From an uncultured SAR86 cluster bacterium (lineage in GTDB: Bacteria; Pseudomonadota; Gammaproteobacteria; Magnimaribacterales; Magnimaribacteraceae): 64,000 bases of DNA. This document shows, one piece after another, positions 24,701 to 34,437 of the stretch. The stretch is taken from positions 21,626-85,625 of the forward strand of contig CACDOC010000002.1 of the NCBI GenBank assembly GCA_902554355.1, written 5' to 3'. The notes beneath the pieces were generated by a model. It was given only the letters and a program-made list of their open reading frames with translations. It was not told where the DNA came from and did no database searches. Position 1 is the first letter of the stretch, and the number at the start of each line of letters is the position of its first letter. A program made the position numbers and the translations under genes.

Positions 24701-26074
24701 TCAATTTTGTAAAGCCTTCATCCATCTTCTGGACCTATACCTAATAACTAATAACATGCCTTTTATAAAATAATCAGCTATTAAAGTTGCGTAAATCCAT
24801 TCAATTGACAAACCTAATTTATACACTAAAAAGGCAAGAGGAACTCTAATTAAAACTAAACCAATCAAGGTAATTATTAAAGGAGATTTGGTATCTCCTG
24901 CCCCTCTAACGGCACCGCCTATAGAAAACTCTATTGCCATAAAGGGTTGCATAATTCCAAGTATCCATACAAAAACTACTGCCTTATTCACTACATCAAT
25001 ATCATTAATAAAGAAAGTAGATAATTCTCTAGAAAAGAGAGCTAAGATTATGCCTAGACTTCCCATTGAAAAAACGGTCATGGTTGCTGCTCGAAAGCCA
25101 GAATCATAAGCTTTATCAGGATTCGAAGCCCCTAAATACTGTCCAGTTAAAGTAGCGCCTGCTATAGCGAAACCATTACCAACAGTGAAAGATAACATGA
25201 GTACATTTACCCCTATGTTGTATGCAGCTACTGCGTTTGTACCGTATAAAGCTACAATCCAAAAAAAAGAAAGCATCCCAAATTGAAATACAAATGACTC
25301 TAAGCCAGCTGGATAACTGATTGTAATCAATTGTTTTAATCTATTAGAAGTCATTGAGCCGGCCTTACCAATACCTACAGCTAGTTTCTTGCCATACCAC
25401 AGACCAAGAACCAATAACGAATTAAAGGTAAAAGCTAATCCTCCAGCCAAGGCTGCGCCTACAACACCCATTTCCGGTAAACCAAACCTTCCTTCAACAA
25501 GTCCTATTAAAAGAAAAATATTGATAATATTGGTTACTAATCCTATATATAAAGGTGTCCTAGCATCTCCAGCAGCTCTTTGAGCAGTTCCTAAAACCAT
25601 TGATATAGCGAATACAGGCGTAAAAAAAACCAGTATCGTTGTATAGGTTACGGATAGCTCTTGAGATGCTTCATTTAAACCAAACAAACCAATAATAGAA
25701 TCTGCACCTATCCATAACAAAAAGACTGTTACAAAAGAAATGATTAGACATAATCCAATTGAAGCCCTAGTCACTTGAGCTGCTTCTATGACATCACCTG
25801 AACCAACTGCCCTAGCAACCAAAGCTGTTGTTCCTGCCATAATTGCCATCAACAAAGCTTGGAATACCCAGAAAATTCTTTGTCCAGTTCCTACAGCTGC
25901 AACAGCTTCAGCTCCCAAAGACCCAACTGCTTTTATAGCCACAAGTCCTACAGTTGCAAAAAGTAAATTACTTAAAATGGATGGCCAAGCTAAACCCCAA
26001 ACACTAAGGGATTCAGGATGAGTTATTTCTGCAGACTCTTCTATGATCTGATTTTTATCTACTTCCGTGGACAT
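24701..26074 (-). CDS. MATE-family efflux transporter
   Basis: A 457-aa inner-membrane protein with about 12 hydrophobic segments in two repeats, and the MATE features WPSILSNLLFATVGLVAIKAVG, GQYLGASNPDKAYDSG, and GAVRGAGDTKSPL. It would export organic cations or drugs in exchange for sodium or protons. It begins next to the tdk gene on the other strand; the upstream ORF-track extension of tdk overlaps its start, one reason to place the tdk start later. It lies 13 nt before the alkylsulfatase-like gene on the same strand. Confidence 0.92.
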   Translation of the reverse strand: MSTEVDKNQIIEESAEITHPESLSVWGLAWPSILSNLLFATVGLVAIKAVGSLGAEAVAAVGTGQRIFWVFQALLMAIMAGTTALVARAVGSGDVIEAAQVTRASIGLCLIISFVTVFLLWIGADSIIGLFGLNEASQELSVTYTTILVFFTPVFAISMVLGTAQRAAGDARTPLYIGLVTNIINIFLLIGLVEGRFGLPEMGVVGAALAGGLAFTFNSLLVLGLWYGKKLAVGIGKAGSMTSNRLKQLITISYPAGLESFVFQFGMLSFFWIVALYGTNAVAAYNIGVNVLMLSFTVGNGFAIAGATLTGQYLGASNPDKAYDSGFRAATMTVFSMGSLGIILALFSRELSTFFINDIDVVNKAVVFVWILGIMQPFMAIEFSIGGAVRGAGDTKSPLIITLIGLVLIRVPLAFLVYKLGLSIEWIYATLIADYFIKGMLLVIRYRSRRWMKALQN

Positions 26075-26114
26075 AAGAAAGACTGTTATAGTAACACATA
26101 ACTTATTTCATCTT

Positions 26115-26702
26115 ATGGCGAAACTTTACTTCAACTACTCTTCTATGAATGCTGGTAAATCAACGATGTTGTTACAAGCAAATCATAACTATAAGGAAAG
26201 AGGAATGAATACAGTTATCTATACTTCTAGCATAGATAATCGATATGGAAAGAAAGAGATTGTTTCTAGAATAGGCCTAAAAGCAGAATCAAATATTTTT
26301 TCTGATAGTACAGACATTTACAAAGAAATTATAAATTTTAATAAAGAAAAAAAAGTTGATTGTGTTTTGATAGATGAAGCGCAATTTCTTAATAAGGATC
26401 AAGTTACTCAACTAGGTCAAATAGTAGATGAATTAGACATACCTGTTCTTACATTTGGAATAAGGACTGATTTTAAAGGTAATTTATTTGAAGGTAGTGA
26501 ATATTTATTAGCTTGGGCAGATAACTTAAAAGAGATTAAGACAGTATGTCATTGTGGCAGAAAAGCTACCATGGTTCTAAGATTAGATAAAAGCGGAAAT
26601 GTTATTGAAGAAGGGGATCAGATAGAAGTAGGCGGAAATGAGAAATACGTTTCCATATGTAGGAAACATTTCTATGAAAAAAATATTGGTAAATCTAAAT
26701 AA
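26115..26702 (+). CDS. tdk: Thymidine kinase
   Basis: Salvage enzyme (195 aa) that phosphorylates thymidine to dTMP. The start at 26115 gives MAKLYFNYSSMNAGKST, which matches the E. coli-type N-terminus with its P-loop; the ORF track begins 16 codons earlier, inside the MATE promoter region, and is not preferred. Walker B-like CVLIDEAQF, FGIRTDFKG, and the zinc site CHCGRKA...CRKHF are all visible. Its stop overlaps the nupC stop by 8 nt in convergent orientation. Together with that transporter it makes a thymidine uptake and trapping pair. Confidence 0.94.
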   Translation: MAKLYFNYSSMNAGKSTMLLQANHNYKERGMNTVIYTSSIDNRYGKKEIVSRIGLKAESNIFSDSTDIYKEIINFNKEKKVDCVLIDEAQFLNKDQVTQLGQIVDELDIPVLTFGIRTDFKGNLFEGSEYLLAWADNLKEIKTVCHCGRKATMVLRLDKSGNVIEEGDQIEVGGNEKYVSICRKHFYEKNIGKSK

Positions 26703-27945
26703 TACCTACAATAAATCCAGTCATACACGAGGCTAAAAGAGCAGCCCAAAGTGCTTTTCCAGTTACTGATATTAGATCATCTCTCCTTTCTGGAATCATG
26801 GCACTCATACCACTTAATAGAATACCTACACTGCTAAAATTAGCAAAACCACAAAGAGCGTATAACATAATGAGTCTGCTCTTATCTGATAAATTGTAAG
26901 TTTCAAAATCTGATAAGTACAAATAAGCTACAAACTCGTTAAGAGCTGTTTTAACACCTAATAATTGACCTGCCATTAATGACTCTTCCCAAGGAATCCC
27001 CATAAACCAAGCTAAAGGTGCAAAAATAAATCCTAGTATCCTTTCTATTGTAATTTGTGAACCGTTTATATCCGGAAAAAAACCTAAAATAGAATTGACT
27101 AAAAACACTAGTGCCATAACTACAATCAGCATAGCTATAACGCTTAAGAAGATTTCTAATCCGTTTTTAGTTCCTTGAGTTAACGCGTCGACCGTACTTG
27201 TGTACATCTTAGAAGAATCTCCTTCTGGAAAATCTGTTTTAACTTCACTAGGAATCATCATGTTGGCGAACATAATACCTGCAGGTACAGATATCAAAGA
27301 GGCTGTTAGGAAATGACCAATTAAGCCAATGCCATATATAGGCGTTAACATGGTTGTATAAACAACCATAACTGAGCCAGCAATAGTGGACATACCTACC
27401 GTCATTAATATCAGGAGTTCATGTCTTGTCATTGACGATAAATATGGTCTGACTAACAAAGGAGCTTCCACTTGACCTAAAAATACATTAGCTGTTGCAC
27501 CTAAACCAATTGGACCACCAACATTCAGTGGTTTCTTAAATAGTACTGAGAGCGCGTTAACAATGATAGGAATTATCCTCCAATGCCATAGTAAGGCTGA
27601 AATTGCAGACATTAGGATAATTAGAGTCAAACCACCAAAGGCAAAGATAAAGGTTCCTCCAGGATTCGTGATATCGAAAGGTGCATTAGGTGCTCCGTCA
27701 GCTAAATAACCAAAAACAAAACCAGTTCCATAATCATTTGCAGCTTTCAACACCATGACTCCATCCGAAAGATATTCGAAGAAAGAGCCCACTAAATCTA
27801 CCCTTAATAATAAAAGAGCAAGTATTAATTGAATTAAAACTCCACTTACAATGTATTTAAGCTTTATAGCTTTTATATTCTCACTAAATATCGCCCCTAA
27901 AAAGAGTAGAGCAAAAAAACCTATGGTTGGTTGTAAATATTCCAT
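26695..27945 (-). CDS. nupC: NupC-type concentrative nucleoside transporter
   Basis: Inner-membrane nucleoside:proton or sodium symporter (416 aa from the ATG). Family marks are GQVEAPLLVRPYLSSMTRHEL near residue 153, NEFVAYLYLSDFETY near 340, and GFANFSSVGILLSGMSAMIPERR near 374. The ORF track starts at a TTG (27951) that overlaps the upstream stop as TTGA. The ATG at 27945, two codons later, is equally possible and is used here. It supplies nucleosides to tdk, encoded opposite. Confidence 0.92.
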   Translation of the reverse strand: MEYLQPTIGFFALLFLGAIFSENIKAIKLKYIVSGVLIQLILALLLLRVDLVGSFFEYLSDGVMVLKAANDYGTGFVFGYLADGAPNAPFDITNPGGTFIFAFGGLTLIILMSAISALLWHWRIIPIIVNALSVLFKKPLNVGGPIGLGATANVFLGQVEAPLLVRPYLSSMTRHELLILMTVGMSTIAGSVMVVYTTMLTPIYGIGLIGHFLTASLISVPAGIMFANMMIPSEVKTDFPEGDSSKMYTSTVDALTQGTKNGLEIFLSVIAMLIVVMALVFLVNSILGFFPDINGSQITIERILGFIFAPLAWFMGIPWEESLMAGQLLGVKTALNEFVAYLYLSDFETYNLSDKSRLIMLYALCGFANFSSVGILLSGMSAMIPERRDDLISVTGKALWAALLASCMTGFIVGII

Positions 27946-27947
27946 AA

Positions 27948-28880
27948 TCAAATTAACTTAATTTCTTTTAGTCTCTCCTGTAAATAATCTTCAGCCAATA
28001 TGCTTTCTCTATATAAATTAGGTCTCTCTTCATCGCAACAACTAGGTAAAGTGGTTATCATCCAATCGGGATTAGGATGAACAAAAAAAGGAATAGAGTA
28101 TCTTGAAGAATCAGACTGAAGTGAAGATGCTGAAACTCTATGGGTAGTTGAACATAAATAATTATTAGTTAGCCTTTGGAGCATATCACCAATATTACAA
28201 ATAATTACATCTTCTTCAACAGTGGCATCTTTCCATTCTCCATTTTGAGTTAGGATTTCTAATCCTGATTTATGTCCACCTATTAGTAAAGTAATTAAAT
28301 TTATATCTTCATGGGCGCCTGCCCTTTCACCGATCTCATCTTTTTTGATAGGGGGATAATGAATAGCTCTCATCACACTATTGCCTTTATTAACTACATT
28401 AGAAAAATAACTATCTTCAAGATTAAGATATATAGCTATAGATTCTAATAGTTCACGACCAAGGTTATCGAATTGTGTGTAGAGATTATTTGCTTTTTTA
28501 GATAACTCAGGTATTTCTTTAATGATCAAATTATCATGCATCCATTTCTTGTAAGGATCATCTTGATTTAAACTTCTGCCAACGTGCCAAAATTCTTTTA
28601 TATCAGGGTTCTCTCCTCCCTTTGGGGTTTCTATTTTAATTGGAGTATATCCTCTGGAACCTCCTAAATCAGGCTTGTAATAATTATCTTTGATTTCGGG
28701 AGATAGGCTGAAGAATTCTGAAAATAAAGATATTACATCCCTAACAAGATCCTTATCTATATTATGATCTTTAATACCTGCAAAACCCCACTGCTTAAAA
28801 CTCTCTCCAAGCTCTTTGGAAAAATTAAGCTTATCTTTTTGCTTTTCTTGAAAAGATAAGATTTTAAAGGGCGTACTCAC
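27948..28880 (-). CDS. Isopenicillin-N-synthase-family 2OG-Fe(II) oxygenase
   Basis: A 310-aa soluble oxygenase with the two-part layout of the IPNS/flavanone-hydroxylase family: an N-terminal DIOX_N region and a C-terminal catalytic jelly roll. The iron facial triad appears as GAHEDINLITLLIGG (HxD) near residue 189 and STTHRVSAS (H) near 245, with the 2OG-binding RYSIPFFVHP about ten residues later. The start is GTG. Substrate is unknown. It leads a pair with nupC, so a nucleoside-derived substrate is conceivable but not shown. Confidence 0.87.
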   Translation of the reverse strand: MSTPFKILSFQEKQKDKLNFSKELGESFKQWGFAGIKDHNIDKDLVRDVISLFSEFFSLSPEIKDNYYKPDLGGSRGYTPIKIETPKGGENPDIKEFWHVGRSLNQDDPYKKWMHDNLIIKEIPELSKKANNLYTQFDNLGRELLESIAIYLNLEDSYFSNVVNKGNSVMRAIHYPPIKKDEIGERAGAHEDINLITLLIGGHKSGLEILTQNGEWKDATVEEDVIICNIGDMLQRLTNNYLCSTTHRVSASSLQSDSSRYSIPFFVHPNPDWMITTLPSCCDEERPNLYRESILAEDYLQERLKEIKLI

Positions 28881-28934
28881 TTATTTTTTGTTTAAGGTGT
28901 AAAAAATGCAAGTTTACGTCAAAATAAGTATTAC

Positions 28935-29828
28935 ATGTCAAAAATTTATGGTTTTGGGAATGCATTAATTGATATTGAAATTCAAATTAATGAAGATCAG
29001 CTAGCTTCCATTGGTATACCTAAAGGAAGTATGCAACATATCAATAAAGATAAAAAAGACATTCTTTTACATGAATATAAAGATTTAATTAGATCAAAGA
29101 ATCCAGGAGGCTCTATAGCGAATAGTCTTTTTGCAGCAGAGAATTTTGGAGCTTCAACGTGCTTTTCTTGTTCTATAGGAGATGATGAAGATGGACATTT
29201 ATTTTTAGACTCTTACTCTAAAAAACAAAAGGTTTTCTATAATTTTTCAGAAGAACCTACTGGAGTTTGCTTAGTTTTTATAACTCCTGATGGAGAAAGA
29301 ACTATGGCATCTAATCTATCAGCTAATTACCAATTAAACCCTCAATGCATAAATTCAGAACTTTTAGAAAGTTGTAACTATCTATTGTTTGATAATTTTA
29401 GTCTAGCTACCGACTCAGGCAATAAAACAGCTCACTACTGTTTAGGTAATATAAAAAATGAAGTTAAAGTTTGTTTTGGATTGGCAGATTCAAAACTTGT
29501 CAGTGAAAACTTGGATAAAATAAGAGACCTAAGCAATAAAGTAATTCATTGTCTTTCAGGTAATAAACTAGAGCATGATGAATTGGACAAGAATATATCT
29601 TTAAGCTTTCAGAATAGATTGATTTCTCATGGAGTTAATGGCGCATCTATAAATGGAATACAAATTAGTGCTCCAAAAATAAAATTGGTAAACACAAATG
29701 GAGCGGGAGATTCTTTGATAGGTGCTTACATAGCATTAGAGGAAGAAATTGGACAGGAAAAAGCTTTAGAAGAAGCCGTTAATTATTCCTCAAAAGTTTG
29801 CTCTGTTAATGGTCCAAGGCTTAGATAA
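28935..29828 (+). CDS. PfkB-family sugar/nucleoside kinase (adenosine-kinase-like)
   Basis: A 297-aa ribokinase-fold enzyme. The N-terminal YGFGNALIDIE and the NPGGSIANSLFAAENFG segment bind substrate, and the catalytic motif NTNGAGDSLIGAYI near residue 255 holds the base aspartate. The arrangement resembles bacterial adenosine-kinase-like PfkB proteins, which run near 330 aa; this one is shorter. It ends SVNGPRLR, as many such kinases do. Substrate could be adenosine or a sugar. It is a single-gene unit, closed by a clear terminator. Confidence 0.87.
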   Translation: MSKIYGFGNALIDIEIQINEDQLASIGIPKGSMQHINKDKKDILLHEYKDLIRSKNPGGSIANSLFAAENFGASTCFSCSIGDDEDGHLFLDSYSKKQKVFYNFSEEPTGVCLVFITPDGERTMASNLSANYQLNPQCINSELLESCNYLLFDNFSLATDSGNKTAHYCLGNIKNEVKVCFGLADSKLVSENLDKIRDLSNKVIHCLSGNKLEHDELDKNISLSFQNRLISHGVNGASINGIQISAPKIKLVNTNGAGDSLIGAYIALEEEIGQEKALEEAVNYSSKVCSVNGPRLR

Positions 29829-29834
29829 AAAAAA

Positions 29835-29859
29835 ACGCCACTCCGTGGTGGCGTTTTTT
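29835..29859. terminator. Bidirectional rho-independent terminator
   Basis: ACGCCAC, a 6-nt loop, GTGGCGT form a GC-rich 7-bp stem with nine A before it and six T after it. The kinase gene ends 7 nt before on the plus strand and the TonB receptor ends 14 nt after on the minus strand, so the hairpin serves both. Confidence 0.93.
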
Positions 29860-29872
29860 CTAAATAACAGAA

Positions 29873-32800
29873 TTAGAATTCGTATTTAAATCCTAGATTC
29901 CACTGATAAGAAGACTGACCGTCTTTGTTATAGACGTACAATCCATCATCAGGGTCTACACCCACGATATTATATCTTCCTTGAGAATCATAAGGATTAT
30001 CTTCATCTAAGATAATCTGTCTGCTTCTGTTGCTGTACTCTCTTACAATTCCTCTGTCATCATTCAACAGGTTAAGAATATTCGTTACGTCTAGGTAAAG
30101 GATAACTTTTCCAATTCCTGTATTTATGTCTTGAGTTATTCTTAAGTCTAAAGATGAGTTCCAAGGGCTATTGAAAGCATTTCTTGGAGCTATTCCACCT
30201 TTGTACTGAGAAAGGCCAGTGTTGTTAACGTGAGCCATTACAGCATTTGCTACTGCATCACTTGCAAAGACAACGTTAGGATCATTTACACCAGAAGGAA
30301 CGTAAGCAGCATCATATCCACCATCACTTCTACTATTAGCAAAAGCATCATCATATCCATCGAATGTAACACTGTAAGGTTCACCTGATTTTCTAACGTA
30401 AACCAGTGAGAATCTTGTGTCGTTTTCACCAATTAATTGAGTGGTGTAATCCAATGTTGAGATTAGTTTATGTTCAACCATAAAATTCGATCGTTGAGCG
30501 GTGATGTTTTCGCCATCAGCCCTAACAGACCTTCCGTATGAACTTTCACTTTGAGCACTAGTTAATTCGAAAATATCTGTAGCTCTCATATTGGTATAAC
30601 CTGCGTACCACTTAATATTATTATCAAACTCTTTGAAAGCAGAAATAGTCCAAGCTTCAGTTGTGCCCTGTTCAGTATTAGTTAGGTTGTAATCACCTCT
30701 GCCACCATAAACACCTCTGCCATCAGCTAGAGTAGTTTTCTTATAGTGACCTAAGTCTCTAAAGAATACTGCCTGTCTAACTTGATCAAGGTTGTACTCT
30801 AAAGTTACATCCCATCCGCTTTGAGTAATCACATCTAAGGCTAAACTTGTTCTCCATGATGAAGGTGCTTCAAAATGAGGATCAGTACTTTGAGCCACTC
30901 CGTAAGGGTTATTTCCATCAGGAACAACGTACTTAGAAGGAGGGGTTAGCCAGAAAGCTGTCGGATCACTTCCAACAGGCATGTATCCAGGGAAATTACT
31001 TGCTGTCTCATCAAATGAGAACCAACCCCTGTAATCACCTGTAGCTCCTGTTCTAGAATAAGCATTACCATACCAAACTCGAGGTATTCTACCCATGAAT
31101 AGGCCTCGTCCACCTCTTAATGTCGCAGCTACAACTCTATCGCTATTTCCGAATAACGAATCAGAAACATTCATGTTAAATGAAAATCTAGGTTGCAATA
31201 CATCAAAATCAAACTTTGAAGCATTTGAAAAACCATATTCTTTTACAAAATTAACATTTGTATCAGGAGCGATTGGAGTTAAAACAGAGTCATATCTTAC
31301 TCCGTATTGAACAGTAAGATCGCTATTTACGAACCATCTGTCTTGAATATATAAAGATTGCTTTTCAACTTCAAAGTCCGCAGCCATGCTTTGTACATTA
31401 GTATGACCAGCATAAGGTTCATGTATTCTTAGACGACTCCATTTACCGATTTTATAGTCATCAAAGCTATTAAATCTAACTTCAGCGTTATACCTAGCGA
31501 TAAATAGATTAACAACATCAGAATCATCTCTTTCATATCCTATGGTGTAAACATGGTCGTCCATATTGTAATCGGCTTTAAAAGTTAAGAATTCACTTTC
31601 TACGTTAATTAAGTTAGCTCCTCTATATCTATCTCCACCTAAAAATACATTATCCCTATCTCCAGTATCAGGATCTCTTACTGTAATGTTCATTTCCGGG
31701 AATAAATCATCTCCGTAAGAGGCATCATCTTCTTCCATCTCGTAAGAGGTGTACTTAAATTTAGTTGATAATCTATCAGACCAATCACTGTATAAAGTGA
31801 ACGAAGCTCTATCTATTTCAGGCGGCTTGTAATACCAGTTATTACTGAATACAACTCTAGACCAGTTATTGTATCTTTGAGGAGTTAAATCTTCAGAGTG
31901 AGAAAGGTTTAATGTTGCCCTGTGATCGTCACTAAGAACAGCATCTAATTTAACTGTCCATTCTTCATGAGTTTCTGGGAAAGTTACTAAATTAACGTAA
32001 CCAGCATCATATCCTCCATAGTTGGCAATAGTAAACTGACGTATTTCTTCAGCTAAAGCTGTTGTTACGACACTAGCTGGGTTTTGAGCCCCGCTATCTT
32101 TGGTTCCATAAAGACCTGGAAGTGATTTTTCATTTTCTTCATATCCTACAAAGAAAAATAATTTATCTTTGATAATAGGACCAGACGCTGTAAATGCTTT
32201 AACTTCATCTTCAAACTCTGGGAAATCTTGATCATTATAATCCCCAACATTTCCTTCATCTCTTTTTTGGTAGAAAGCTGAAGCATGGAATTCATTAGAA
32301 CCTGATTTAGTCACAACGGCAATTGAACCACCTGTTGTGTTTCCTCTTGATACGTCAAATGGAGTAATGTCTATTGAGATCTGATCAACAAAATCCATAC
32401 TGACAGGGTTTCTCATAGTTCCGAAACCATTGTCATTTAGTCCGAATGGGTCGTTAAAACTTACTCCATCAATAGTAAAGTCATTAAATCTAGTGTTAGC
32501 TCCCATTACACTAATCTCAGCATCTCTACCTACTCCACCATTAACAGATACACGAGGATCCATTTTCGCAAAGTCAGCAACGGATCTATTAATTGTAGGC
32601 ACAGCATCCATATCAGCTCTTGTCATGAGTGTGCTTGTTCCCATCTTGAAGGCCGATGCAGGCTTGGCAGTTACTATCACTTCATCGGCTTGCGTGCTGC
32701 TAGTTAGAGTAACTCCAAAACTTAAAGGATCACCAAGAGATAGATAAAGACCGTCTATCGACTCGGAGTCATATCCAGGAGCTGATACTTTAACGGTATA

Positions 32801-33019
32801 AGGACCACCTATTGGTAAAAAAGATAAAGAAAAACTTCCTGAACTTCCTGCATTTGTAGTCTTAGTGATACCGGTAGGCGTATGCTCAACAACTATTGTT
32901 GCACCACCAACATTAACACTTCCTCTCATACCAGAAGTTGTATCAACATCTGAATAAAAAGGTAGACTAAAAAGTGCGACTGAAAACAAGAAAATTATTT
33001 GTTTTTTGATTGATTTCAT
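29873..33019 (-). CDS. TonB-dependent receptor with carboxypeptidase-regulatory-like N-terminal domain
   Basis: A 1048-aa outer-membrane active transporter, the longest gene here apart from the cut one. It has a signal peptide (about residues 1-23), a carboxypeptidase-D-regulatory-like beta domain (about 30-110, GGATIVVEHTPTG...), a plug domain (about 120-240 with NDPFGLNDNGFG and GGSIAVVTKSGSNEFH), and a long barrel ending in phenylalanine (WNLGFKYEF). This layout matches Oar-like receptors that import large substrates such as peptides or oligosaccharides. The ligand is unknown. It is a single transcription unit with its own 123-nt upstream region. Confidence 0.93.
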   Translation of the reverse strand: MKSIKKQIIFLFSVALFSLPFYSDVDTTSGMRGSVNVGGATIVVEHTPTGITKTTNAGSSGSFSLSFLPIGGPYTVKVSAPGYDSESIDGLYLSLGDPLSFGVTLTSSTQADEVIVTAKPASAFKMGTSTLMTRADMDAVPTINRSVADFAKMDPRVSVNGGVGRDAEISVMGANTRFNDFTIDGVSFNDPFGLNDNGFGTMRNPVSMDFVDQISIDITPFDVSRGNTTGGSIAVVTKSGSNEFHASAFYQKRDEGNVGDYNDQDFPEFEDEVKAFTASGPIIKDKLFFFVGYEENEKSLPGLYGTKDSGAQNPASVVTTALAEEIRQFTIANYGGYDAGYVNLVTFPETHEEWTVKLDAVLSDDHRATLNLSHSEDLTPQRYNNWSRVVFSNNWYYKPPEIDRASFTLYSDWSDRLSTKFKYTSYEMEEDDASYGDDLFPEMNITVRDPDTGDRDNVFLGGDRYRGANLINVESEFLTFKADYNMDDHVYTIGYERDDSDVVNLFIARYNAEVRFNSFDDYKIGKWSRLRIHEPYAGHTNVQSMAADFEVEKQSLYIQDRWFVNSDLTVQYGVRYDSVLTPIAPDTNVNFVKEYGFSNASKFDFDVLQPRFSFNMNVSDSLFGNSDRVVAATLRGGRGLFMGRIPRVWYGNAYSRTGATGDYRGWFSFDETASNFPGYMPVGSDPTAFWLTPPSKYVVPDGNNPYGVAQSTDPHFEAPSSWRTSLALDVITQSGWDVTLEYNLDQVRQAVFFRDLGHYKKTTLADGRGVYGGRGDYNLTNTEQGTTEAWTISAFKEFDNNIKWYAGYTNMRATDIFELTSAQSESSYGRSVRADGENITAQRSNFMVEHKLISTLDYTTQLIGENDTRFSLVYVRKSGEPYSVTFDGYDDAFANSRSDGGYDAAYVPSGVNDPNVVFASDAVANAVMAHVNNTGLSQYKGGIAPRNAFNSPWNSSLDLRITQDINTGIGKVILYLDVTNILNLLNDDRGIVREYSNRSRQIILDEDNPYDSQGRYNIVGVDPDDGLYVYNKDGQSSYQWNLGFKYEF

Positions 33020-33142
33020 TATTTAACCCCAAAAAAATTAATTAGATACATGGTTAAGAATATTCTATCACCATATAAGCTTAATAATACATAAAAGTTA
33101 TGTAAAAATTTACTAGAAAAGGATTGTTAAAAAAGTTTAAAT

Positions 33143-34417
33143 CTAGTGTTTAATTTTATCCGATCCAAAGTAGTCTCTTAAAACTTCTGGAATAGCTATA
33201 GATCCATCTTTTTGTTGGAAATTTTCCATAATGGCTAAAAGGGTTCTGCTTAAAGCAAGACCTGAACCATTTAGCGTATTTAAAAGTTCAGTTTTGTTGG
33301 TTGAAGGGTTTTTCCATCTAGCTTTCATTCTTCTAGCCTGGAAATCACGAAAATTAGAACAAGACGAAATTTCTCTGTACCTTTCTTGAGAAGGGATCCA
33401 AACTTCAAGATCGTAAGTTTTAGCTGCTGAAAAACCAATATCTCCAGAACATAAAGAAACAACCCGATAAGGAAGTTCAAGTCTTTTCAGAATCTCTTCT
33501 GCATGCCTAGTTAGTTCTTCTAATGCTTTGTCAGAATCTTTCTCTTCTACTGCTTGCACCAGTTCAACTTTTTCAAATTGATGCAACCTCATTATGCCCT
33601 TCGTATCTAGACCATAGCTACCTGCTTCACTTCTAAAACATGGTGTGTGGCAAACTAACTTAGCAGGAAGAATGTCGGAATTAAGAATTTCATCTCTAAA
33701 TAAATTTGTTACAGGCACTTCTGCAGTAGATGCTAGATAAAAGTTTTCCTTACCTTCTAATTTAAAAAGGTCCTCTTCAAATTTAGGTAGCTGCCCTGTA
33801 CCAAATAAAGACTCTTTATTTACTAAATAAGGAACATAAACTTCTTGATAATTATGTTCCTTAGTATGAATATCAAGCATAAAATTAATCAGAGATCTTT
33901 GAAGTCTTGCTAATTCTCCGTTAAGTACTGCGAATCTAGCTCCTGTTATTTTTACTCCGGATTCCATATCTATACTTTTCAGATGTGAACCCAGCTCTAA
34001 GTGATCTTTGGGAGTAAAATCAAAGTCTCTAATCTTTCCATAGGTTCTTAGTTCAAGATTGTCCTCTTCATCTTTACCTTGAGGAACATCATCATCAATT
34101 AAATTTGGTACAGAAGAAATAAATGAGTCTATTTCTTTTAGTAAAGATGTAAGCTCTTTTGACTGAGATTTTATTGCAGAAGTTAATACACCAGCTTTCT
34201 TTTCTAATTTAGAAGAATCTGTACCCTCTTTTTTAGAAATTCCTATTTCTTTGGAAATGTCATTGAGTTCAGCTTGCAAATTTTCAGTATCAGACTGAAG
34301 AGATTTTCTGGCAGATTCCAGACTTATCCATTGATCTAGATCAAACTCAAATCCACGTCTTTTTAGATTATCAACTATAATCTCAGGATCTTTCTTTAAT
34401 CTTTTTACATCTAACAT
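33143..34417 (-). CDS. serS: Serine--tRNA ligase
   Basis: Class II synthetase (424 aa) that charges tRNA-Ser and tRNA-Sec. The N-terminal coiled-coil arm spans about residues 35-100. The catalytic core shows motif 2 around FRSEAGSYGLDTKGIMRLHQFEKVE and motif 3 in GSGLALSRTLLAIMENFQ near the C-terminus. It is last in the ftsK-NPP-lolA-serS group. In E. coli rarA sits between lolA and serS; here the gap is 20 nt and rarA is absent. Confidence 0.96.
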   Translation of the reverse strand: MLDVKRLKKDPEIIVDNLKRRGFEFDLDQWISLESARKSLQSDTENLQAELNDISKEIGISKKEGTDSSKLEKKAGVLTSAIKSQSKELTSLLKEIDSFISSVPNLIDDDVPQGKDEEDNLELRTYGKIRDFDFTPKDHLELGSHLKSIDMESGVKITGARFAVLNGELARLQRSLINFMLDIHTKEHNYQEVYVPYLVNKESLFGTGQLPKFEEDLFKLEGKENFYLASTAEVPVTNLFRDEILNSDILPAKLVCHTPCFRSEAGSYGLDTKGIMRLHQFEKVELVQAVEEKDSDKALEELTRHAEEILKRLELPYRVVSLCSGDIGFSAAKTYDLEVWIPSQERYREISSCSNFRDFQARRMKARWKNPSTNKTELLNTLNGSGLALSRTLLAIMENFQQKDGSIAIPEVLRDYFGSDKIKH

Positions 34418-34437
34418 AATTGTAAGTTTAAATAATT

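Noticed and set aside
26067-26114. Upstream start for tdk as given in the ORF track
   Set aside because: It adds 16 residues absent from the family and overlaps the start of the divergent MATE gene; the ATG at 26115 fits relatives.
32430-32747. A 105-codon plus-strand ORF inside the TonB receptor gene
   Set aside because: Antisense to a conserved plug-domain region and without a ribosome site.
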